A stretch of 64,000 bases of DNA from positions 20,899,098-20,963,097 of the forward strand of contig CM065297.1 in assembly GCA_032871835.1 (NCBI GenBank), in the 5' to 3' direction. How positions within the stretch are numbered: position 1 is the stretch's first letter; each line of letters opens with the position of its first letter. The notes beneath the pieces were generated by a model. The model ran no database searches and was not told the origin of the DNA. It saw only the letters and a list, made by a program, of their open reading frames with translations. A program made the translations under genes and the position numbers. Source of the DNA: Dipteronia dyeriana. Its lineage: Eukaryota > Streptophyta > Magnoliopsida > Sapindales > Sapindaceae. This document shows, in pieces, positions 56,263-64,000 of this stretch.

Positions 56263-58308
56263 TCATTCTTGATTTACAATCTGAATTATGCCTTGGAGTT
56301 GTTTAACAACATCTGTCATGCTAGGTCTATCATTTTTCTTCTCCCTCAGACAGGAAAATGCAATCTCTAGGAAGAGATTAAAACTGGTCAGTGTATTCAC
56401 TGTGGGCTCCTTGCCAAGCAGCCTCTGATCCATGACTTCCATGATTGCACCATATCGAGCCTGTTGAGTTGCATATATCGCTAGGTTGACATCATCTGGG
56501 TCTCGATTAAAATCAATGGCTTTCTGAGAAGTCAAAAGCTCTAGTAAAACAACCCCGTAACTATAAACATCGCTTTTATCCGTTAACTGATAATTACGAT
56601 AGTATTCAGGATCCAAGTATCCCAGTGTCCCCTGAGCACAAGTCGAGACATGACTCAACCCGGGTCGAGCCAGTCTTGAAAGTCCAAAATCCGCAACTTT
56701 GGCATTGAATTCATCATCCAAGAGTATATTTGTCGACTTAACGTCTCGATGATAGATAGGAGTGTACGCTGAAGAATGCAGATAAGCTAATGCTTCCGCT
56801 GTTTGTAGTGCGATTCTCAGCCTTGTCTTCCAAGTCAAAAACGTCGAACACTTACCACCATGAAGATGATCATGGAGGGTCCCGTTGGAAATATAATCAT
56901 AGATCATCAACGGCTGCTCTGCTTCCACGCAACAACCCAAAAGCCGAACCAAGTTCTTGTGATTAACCTGTGAAAGTATCCCAACTTCATTGAGTACTTG
57001 TTGTGTGCTTTTGATGTTTCCAACTTTGGCTAATTTCACAGCAACCACAGTTCCGTCTCGTAGCTCACCTTTGTAGACTTCACCGAACCCACCACTCCCC
57101 AAAACTCTGTCTTTCGAGAACCCATTTGTCGCTTTCTTAATCTCCTTCAAGTGATATATCTTTGCAGATTTCCCGCCATTACTTGATTTCAATATGTCTT
57201 CTCTTGCCTTTGCAAGCTTGGCCTTTTCAGAGACTCTCCGAGATTTTCTTACTTTAATCACAATCAATCCGACAATTATTATAACAACAGAAACCAATCC
57301 TGTCGAGACTTTCAAGCCTAGGTTGGTTAATTTACTTTTCTTTTTCTCTCTCTGACAACTTCCGATAACGCTGTCCCAGTAAAAACCCTTTTTACATAGA
57401 CACCGTGAAAGGCCATTTTTTCCGATAGGCGAACACGTGGAAGCAGTACCGGAGCAATCGTGTTGGGTTTTGCAAACGGGTTCGGGTGGAGCAGCCCATT
57501 GAACTTCCAAACCCTCTTCCCATCCACTCGCAGGCTTTTCCGGGTCCAAATGAAGAATACTTCTGAATGCCCTGCAACCTGAACCAGTGATAAAACCAGA
57601 ATTTAAAATTTCATCAAGTTTAATATCATTTTCATTTCAGAAAAGTGAAAGGATTTTTTTAAAATGTAATTATAAAGACTAAAAATGAATTTCTTTAAAA
57701 GCCAGCGGGCCGTGGTCCCCTCAGTTCCCTTCATAGCTTTGTCTCTTACCTGAACTATGAAGCCTAATCTTGTAAGCAGAAGGCATCCCACCGGCGACGA
57801 AAGTACAGCAAGGATTGATACCACTTGCACATTGAAGCGCTCTTTTGCTGTCGATATGGCCTGAATTAGTCTCCAAGAAACGGTGACAGAGACTGGAAGG
57901 AGTGCAATTCAGAGGAGAAACCAAGAGCCGTGGTGAGCAATTGAAGAGAAAAATTGTGTTGGAGGAAGTGACGTTAAAAGGGAGTGTTTGGTTCAACCAA
58001 AAGCCTTGGCTGACCACCATGTCTCTGGTGACACACGAGTCAAGAACCCATGAAGAGGGCTGCAAGATCATGCGTTGCGTAGAAGCTATGACTTTGAGTA
58101 CAAGGTAAGAGCTTCCATTGAGTGCATTGAAGTATAGATTGGAAGAATCTTGGTCACAGTGAAGAGAATAGGTGGGGTCACCACAGCTAGGGTTTGTGCT
58201 TAGAGGATATGGAACTTGTATGTCACCACAGTTAGGGCATGTTTTCTGTGAATTACAATGAAAAAGGAATAGGAGAAAGAAATACAAGAAAAGTAGTGGT
58301 TTTGCCAT
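56263..58308 (-). CDS. WAKL20: Wall-associated receptor kinase-like 20 type protein (2 exons)
   Basis: Exon 1 is 58308-57750 and exon 2 is 57578-56263, with a GT-AG intron of 171 bp; the split Gly codon joins SG-CRAFRS. 624 residues. Signal peptide 1-20 (MAKPLLFLYFFLLFLFHCNS); Cys-rich extracellular GUB_WAK-type region (CPNCGDIQVPYPL) and second Cys cluster (CSGTASTCSPIGKNGLSRCL); transmembrane helix about 276-296; Ser/Thr kinase from about 341, with GSGGFG at 347-352, catalytic Lys368, HRD at 463-465, DFG at 483-485 and LDPEYY. It is an RD kinase. No EGF repeats are evident, as in the WAKL15/20 group. It should span the plasma membrane and signal from the wall; ligand unknown. It looks intact. 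Confidence 0.95.
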
Positions 58309-59033
58309 CTTTTTGTTGCATGAAAATTGGGAAGAGATAGCTGCAAAGAAGGATGAGATTGGGGGGAGATTATAAAAAGAGCAGAGAAAGAGAATAATTA
58401 AAAGAAAAGAATATTAAAAAAGTGGCATGGGCTGCAAAAATGAAGAATCTTCCATGGATTGGAATTTAGTGCAGCAAGCTTTTTTGATAATTGTATGTAA
58501 TAGGACCTGTGGATTCCTTGTGTGTGATATATGTTCATTGGAATGGAATTTATAGGTGTGTAGTAATTAATTACAATGTAGGGAAAAAGGTGTTACACAG
58601 AAACAGAAAGGCTTAATTCAGTGCTCTACTACTGTTATTGCTTAATTTCTAGATTTTACCCAGAAACAGAAAGGCCTCAGTGCTCTAATTATTATGTGTT
58701 TTTTTATTCAAAAAATTAATTAATTAATTAATTAATTGTTGTGTTGAACGGCTGAGCATCACCATGATTGAAAGGAGGAATTCTAGCTTATCATAATAAT
58801 AGTAATTAAAAAAAGATTATAACGATCAACTATGTGCAATTTTTAAAAACATGAACATATACAGTGAATAGGCACTCTCTATTAATACACAAGTTAAATA
58901 TACAATTAATAAATAAATCAATTATTTATAAATACAATAAACCAATTATTTAATCGGTTGGTATATCCTCTCTTTCTCCATAAACCATTTATATCCTCTC
59001 ATCTCCCTCAGTTTTCTCCATAAAAACCATCCA
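58309..59033. other. Upstream region of the WAKL20-like gene
   Basis: Promoter side of the minus-strand gene. TTTTTATAATC read on the minus strand near 58378-58368 could be a TATA box, but this is weak. A (TTAA)n run lies at 58715-58738. No other gene. Confidence 0.45.
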
Positions 59034-59360
59034 AAATCTCACATTTTTTTCTATCCCATTGCATTGACTTTCTCGACAAACTCAAAACAAGCGATATAGA
59101 ATCGGATGATGTTGAGTGGTGAGAGGAATTTCCACGGATTTTTTTTTTAATATTTGGTTGAATAATTTTATTTTTTTAGTTTTAGTTTTAGTTTTAGTTT
59201 TAGTTTTAATCTCACGTTTTTTTCCATCTCATCCCGTTGACTCTCCCTAACGAGTGAACTCAAAACAAGTTGTGGAGAATTTGATGGCGTTGGGTGGTGA
59301 GAGTAATTTCTATAGATTTTGTTTTAATATTTGGTTGAGTAATTTTTATATTTTTTTAAA
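59034..59360 (+). repeat. 173-bp direct duplication separated by a TTTTAG hexamer array
   Basis: AATCTCACRTTTTTTTCYAT ... GGTGAGAGKAATTTC...ATATTTGGTTGAGTAAT-type sequence occurs at about 59034-59176 and 59207-59355. Between them are five TTTTAG hexamers (59178-59207). Copies are diverged. No coding potential. Confidence 0.7.
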
Positions 59361-60300
59361 GGAAACACTATTTTAGTTAAAATGTTAATTTTGCATTGAT
59401 CATGAAATTTTAAATTTAGAGGCCTTTGATTTTCAATTAGTTGTTCACTAAGGTGATCACTATGGAATCTTCGGATAAGGTTAGCATCTTGCTCATCACT
59501 ATAAATGTAGAAAATCAATGAATCAATTGAGACTTGTGATGTACTTTGTACTTTTGATGGATTCGATAAGAAGACTATTACTATAGATAAATATTAGGGT
59601 TACAGCATTGGTTCTAAGTGTAACACTGTATTGCCTCTTAAAAAAAAATTGTATCCACTCCGGACTCTGGGTATCAAATACCCGATTTTCCCCCGGATAT
59701 TTTTAAAGGGAATTTACACTCTTTTTTTTGTAGTTTTTTTCTTTATATTTTTTAACCTTTTTGTTCTCTTTTATTTTTTATTTTTTAGAATGTATTAATT
59801 ATACATTGAATACAAGATTGTTATTTAAAAAATAATTGTTTTTAAATTTTAATTATTCAAATGATAATAAATAAATTTTTTTTCACAACATCAATTGTAA
59901 TACCTAATTGGTGATAATCCGTTTTTTTTTAAGAATTAATAATAAATTCTAAAAACATATTAATTGTAATATATTAATGATATTATGATATCATAACAAA
60001 GAATTAAAATAAGAGTTTTTGATCAATTGTTAATGGTACACATTATGAACATTAATGATTGTATTCAATTTAATAGATTCTTTTTCTAAATATTTAAATT
60101 CACTCATAATTTTTTTTATATGGTAATAAATAATATTTTTTAAGATAGTAAAAAAATAACTTCTACTACTATTTACATCTTCATAATTTAGGTGGGAAAG
60201 TTTTGATTAAGGGTGGACGTTTAATAGATCGGTTCACTTTTCGAGTGAATCGATAAAAAACCGTTACTATTCTGTTTTTTAAAAGTGATCCGATCCGATC
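59361..60300. other. Intergenic AT-rich DNA
   Basis: Poly-A/T-rich. No gene or element recognised. Confidence 0.5.
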
Positions 60301-60391
60301 AACTTTATAATTGTTAACCGATCAAAAATCGATTGAACATGACCAATTAACTTTATCATTGTCAACCGATCAAAACTCGATTGAACATGAC
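60301..60391. repeat. 48-bp tandem duplication
   Basis: AACTTTATMATTGTYAACCG ... ATTGAACATGACC occurs at 60301 and again at 60349, with few differences. Confidence 0.75.
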
Positions 60392-60716
60392 CGATTTGGT
60401 TCGGTTTTGGATCTATTGAACTAAATTTTTGGTCTTTAATTCTTAACATTTTAAATGACACTTTTTTTTTAATATATTTTAATCATTTTGAACCATTTTA
60501 ATCTTCTTGGCCGGTTTTGATAAAAAAAAACAAATATGGGCTTCAACAAAAATTGTACATCCATTACTCACAAAATCAGATCTGGCTTCATTTTTTACCA
60601 AAAAGTCTTCATCATAATTTTGTCTCCCATTCACCATTCTTAAGTTCTTCAGTTCATCGTATTTGGTTCAGAAGGAAAATAACAATAATAATAAAAAACC
60701 TCATCCCTTAGCGCTA
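60392..60716. other. Spacer
   Basis: No gene or repeat recognised. Confidence 0.5.
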
Positions 60717-61522
60717 TGTTGATGGTGATTTTTGGATTAGATTTAATTAATCGCTCAATGAACAAGTGAATATGAATAATCAATCAAATTATAAATCGAA
60801 ATAAATAAAAGTAAGGAAGACAATAATTTTACGTGGTAAAACCCCAAGGTGAGGAAACATCCCCGGTTACCGGCGACGGTGAAAATAATTCACTAATTTG
60901 ACAATAATTACACACGCAATTTCTCTCGTCCCCTCGTAAACTTAATTGTTGTTAACCCTTTTACAGTTATTATTAGGTCTATTTATACATACATAGAACC
61001 CTAATTCTTGGTGTACAAGTAAGGAAAGTTACCGTAGTTAAACAAAACTCTAAATTATTGGAGTCGTGTTATCCTTTTTCCTTGTTTTGCGTTGATTGCC
61101 TTTCGATTGTATTGGATTCTTGCCTTATCTGGACTTTTATATCTATAAGGGAATTTACCTCCTTATCAAAGTATGCTTCTAGACACCTTGTTTGAGTAGG
61201 GTTAACTCTCTCCGTGTTTGAGTCACGAAATCATTAAATTTGGGTGTTGTCCACGTGTCACACAACCGATCACCTATTACACCCGACCAAACTCACTTCC
61301 CCCGATCGACGGTTTTACTCGATCACAACCTTGGCCCTGACCATCTCAACAACCCCGATCCGGTCTTCTTCCCTGATCGTTTGTGTTATCTTGGTCGGGG
61401 GGTTTAACAGGTTTTCTTTGGTCAACTTGGGTTGATTTGATCTGGTTGACTTCTAGTGACGTGACACCCTCGATTCTTGCCTTTTGCTGAAGTGACATAT
61501 CGTCTAAATTTTACTAATAACA
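60717..61522 (-). repeat. Solo or truncated LTR, minus orientation
   Basis: Read on the minus strand it ends ...TAATCCAAAAATCACCATCAACA, closely matching the end of the 1007-1878 LTR (...TAATCCAGAAATCGACGTCAACA), and contains the same GTTTTACCACGTAAAAT block (60830-60846). Its minus-strand start TGTTATTAGTAAAATTTA (61522) resembles TGTTGTATGTAAATTTTA at 1007. No clear target duplication, so the outer border is tentative. Confidence 0.55.
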
Positions 61523-62300
61523 ATATGGTTAATATCATTTGGGTCTCTATGTTATGTTGAAAGATCAATAATTTAAACCAGTTTGTTTTTTTAGCAAAAA
61601 GTTCCCTGAATTTTGAAATATATATCAAAATAGTCCTTCCGTCTGTCAGATGTTAGTCACCGTTAACGAATTGAGGGGCATTTATATCATTTTTTTATGT
61701 TTATTTTAAGACCACATGTGTATGTATTACATATTTTAACCTAAACTCTTTACAAGGAAAGTTCTTTCCTATCCATAACACTTTGCATTTGGTCCCCACT
61801 AGCCATTGCCAACGGTTTGGAAGTGAAGAAGGTTCGCGCTACCAATCTTGCACCGAATACGACACTTGCAGTCTCCTACGACGAAGTCGAAAACAGAGAG
61901 TGAGTAAGTATTGTTTGAGATACAAAATCAAAGTCATTATTTTTTTCTTTCGTTTTTAGGGCAAAATTTTTGGGGCTTTTTCATGATATTTTTGGAATAG
62001 TAAGGAAATTTTGTTTTTTTGAAAAAAAATAACGAATTGAATTTTTTTTTGAAGTGTATCATCGATTTAGGGTTTTTCTAAAAAAGTTTAATTTCTTCAT
62101 GTCTTTTACTTTTGTAGTATGTTTATAGTTTAATCAGGAGGTTTATACATTGGGTTTTGCATGGGTGGTGTTGTTGATTTTCGACATTTTTTTTTTAATT
62201 ATTTGTTCAATTTTTTGAGTTTTTTTTAGTTTATACTTTCTGAATGAAAGGATTTATTTTGACATGGGTGTTGTTATGGCTTTTGATTAGGTATCGTGTA
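61523..62300 (+). other. Left noncoding part of MULE C
   Basis: A segment with TCCTTCCGTCTGTCAGATGT, CACCGTTAACG and a GGGGCATTTATATCATTTTT run (61636-61695) resembles the terminal regions of MuDR-type elements. The partner end lies outside the window, so the border cannot be fixed. No gene in this stretch. Confidence 0.4.
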
Positions 62301-64000
62301 TGATGTTGCCGTTTCAAATATATGTGAAGTATGCCGACTAGATTTTTTACCTAAAGTTGAATGAACCAGAAGACAGTAGCCTTATTACCATCATAAATGA
62401 TGTTAAGAAAGAGATTACTGGGCACCATGTTGAGATTGGAGAAACCTAGGAGTTATCAGTCACATTTCCATGGAATAACAAAGTCACGTGTTGCAATCAG
62501 ATGAAGAGTTGATGATTGTATTTGAAGAGTTTGAACGCCGATCGAAGCCAGTCATTGAGTTCGATCTAAACTGTATCCTCTTGCTATCGAATTCCATGAG
62601 GATGATGTTCAGCAGTTGTTAACAATGTGTGATAAGAGTGAAGAACCTGCAGCAAGTCTTACACAACCTGATATCTCAAATGGTGGTCCACCTGCAACAA
62701 GTGTTGAGCCAGATGTCCTAAATAGTGGACAACCTGCAGTAAGTGATGAAGGTGATGGGAGTGATATAGATAACGAGTATGAATTTATTGAAGAGTCAGC
62801 TGAGAATGCAGATTCATATGTCAGTTTAGATTATGAGTGTAGAGAAATAGATGATGACATGCATGACCATTGTGATCCAGATGGTAAAGATACTTGTTTG
62901 CTAGACTCATCCGATAAAGAAACTGGATTGATCAAGATTGCAAAATATTGTAGACAACATCAATGGAGACCTAATCCAGATGGATCCATTGAAATTAGTG
63001 AAGGACAGATATTAGGGAATGCAAAAACAGCAAGAGATGTCATTAAGAGGTATGCAATCCAGTAGGGATTTACATTGGCTAGAATTAAAAATGATAAGTG
63101 TAGATACACAGTGTCGTGCAACAACAAAACATGTGACTGGAGAGTGCATGTTTCATCTCTCCCATATGGGGTCACATTCATGGTGAGAAGTGTTACTGAT
63201 GGACACAATTTATGTCCAAGGATGACAACAAACAAAGAAGCTAATGCTAGGTGGGTTGTTTCGGTTCGTGAATCCATAATTCTTGCTGACCTAAAGCTAA
63301 GTGCAAAATCATTGAAGATGCAATTGCTGGAAAGGTTTGCAATTACTTGTTCAAGCCTTACTACGTATAGAGCTAAAAAGATTGTGTTGAATAACTTAAA
63401 GACTGACCATGTAGCTGCATATGCTAAGATGAAAAAGTATGGAAATGCAATTACTGTTATGAACCCAGGTAGTTGTGTTAAAGTATCTTTGACTCAAGTA
63501 CCCGGGACCAACCCAAGGTTCGAAAGATTTTTTTCTCAGTTTTAAAGCATCACAAACTGGTTTCAAGAAGGGTTGTAGGCCTCTGATAGGTATTGATGGT
63601 TGTCATTTGAGTGGGCAGTTTGGGGGTGTAATGTTGTCAGCAACGGCTTTGGATAGGGATAGTGGTATTTTCCCCGTTGCATTTTGTGTGTGTGAGTCTG
63701 AGACATTAGATAGTTGGACCTGGTTTCTAAAGTTATTGTCAGATTGTTTGGGTTGGGATGACAGGAAGCCTATTTGCTTCACGAGTGATCGACAGAAAGG
63801 CGAGTTAAAAGCCTTGGATAATGAGTGGCCATACGCAGGGAAAAGGTACTGCTTTCGGCATATGTTGGGAAACTTTAAGTCAACATGTAATACCATAGTA
63901 TGAATGGGAAGTTATGGAGTATAGCAAAAGCTGGTAGTAAATCAGTATTCAATGAACATATGAAAGAACTTGGGGATGATTCGATGGAAGCTGTTTTGTG
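62301..64000 (+). pseudogene. MuDR-type transposase of MULE C (runs off the window)
   Basis: MLPFQIYVKYAD then TAG (62338), a PB1-like N-terminal region with stops. The acidic block 62616-63062 (PAVSDEGDGSDIDNEYEFIE) ends at TAG. Then comes the MuDR N-terminal zinc region CRYTVSCNNKTCDWRVHVSS (63103-63160). A frameshift near 63530 leads into the transposase core, with the first Asp in GIDGCHLSGQFGG (codon 63595-63597) and the second in CFTSDRQKGELKAL (codon 63787-63789), followed by RYCFRHMLGNFKS. A TGA at 63901 follows. The protein differs clearly from that of MULE A/B (HLSGQFGG against HLKGRFDG; different N-terminus), so it is another MULE family. The Glu, SWIM finger and right end are outside the window. 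Confidence 0.85.

Noticed and set aside
57902..58108. Plus-strand ORF opposite the kinase
   Set aside because: Shadow of WAKL20-like exon 1.
59178..59208. Interstitial telomere repeat
   Set aside because: The unit is TTTTAG, not the plant TTTAGGG, and lacks the G run.

Overview
This is plant nuclear DNA, most likely from a eudicot. The evidence is short GT-AG introns, a plant-type wall-associated kinase, a CACTIN gene of the plant length, very AT-rich spacers, and dense plant-specific transposons (Sirevirus, chromovirus, Ulp1-carrying Mutator-like elements, L1 LINE, hAT, foldback MITEs, an endogenous pararetrovirus). Only two genes look intact: CACTIN (13 exons, + strand, 28199-34164, 668 residues) and a WAKL20-like receptor kinase (2 exons, - strand, 56263-58308, 624 residues). 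Everything else with coding potential is decayed.

Left third (1-24300). A poly(A)-binding protein gene (RRM2/3 boundary at 1879-2302; RRM4, linker and MLLE domain at 22384-24295) has become a pseudogene with several stop codons. It is split by about 20 kb of insertions. Its left side is cut by a Ty3/gypsy LTR (1007-1878) that follows an antisense coiled-coil ORF. A Mutator-like element, MULE A (2580 to about 20610), lies in the gap. MULE A carries an Ulp1-type cysteine protease gene (+) convergent with a MuDR-type transposase gene (-), and a long palindromic repeat array just inside each end. A complete 9.7-kb Sirevirus (5765-15433, target duplication AAAGC) sits inside an Ulp1 exon. A truncated Copia-type LTR (about 20611-22383) abuts the RRM4 exon.

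Middle (24300-41290). This part holds a duplicated tRNA-derived SINE head, a foldback MITE, rearranged endogenous caulimovirid fragments in (TA)n DNA, CACTIN with an unusual heptamer-repeat leader encoding three five-codon upstream ORFs, two copies of one 260-bp MITE, a 1.1-kb deleted hAT element with an 8-bp target duplication, and an LTR-like sequence containing a 469-bp tandem duplication.

Right third (41215-64000). A minus-strand chromovirus is interrupted twice. MULE B (41289-48202), a second copy of the Ulp1/MuDR family, is in its integrase with a 9-bp duplication (8/9 identical). A 2.26-kb solo LTR (50475-52738) is at the protease/RT boundary. An L1 LINE 3' end, the WAKL20-like gene, a minus-strand LTR and the 5' part of a third, unrelated MULE (MULE C) follow.

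The most interesting signal is the MULE A/B family. It pairs a protease gene and a transposase gene under two facing subterminal arrays of short GAGCTTTT palindromes, and the repeat sequence has diverged between copies while its position has been kept. No function, copy number or database match could be tested here; all homology statements come from reading translated motifs.
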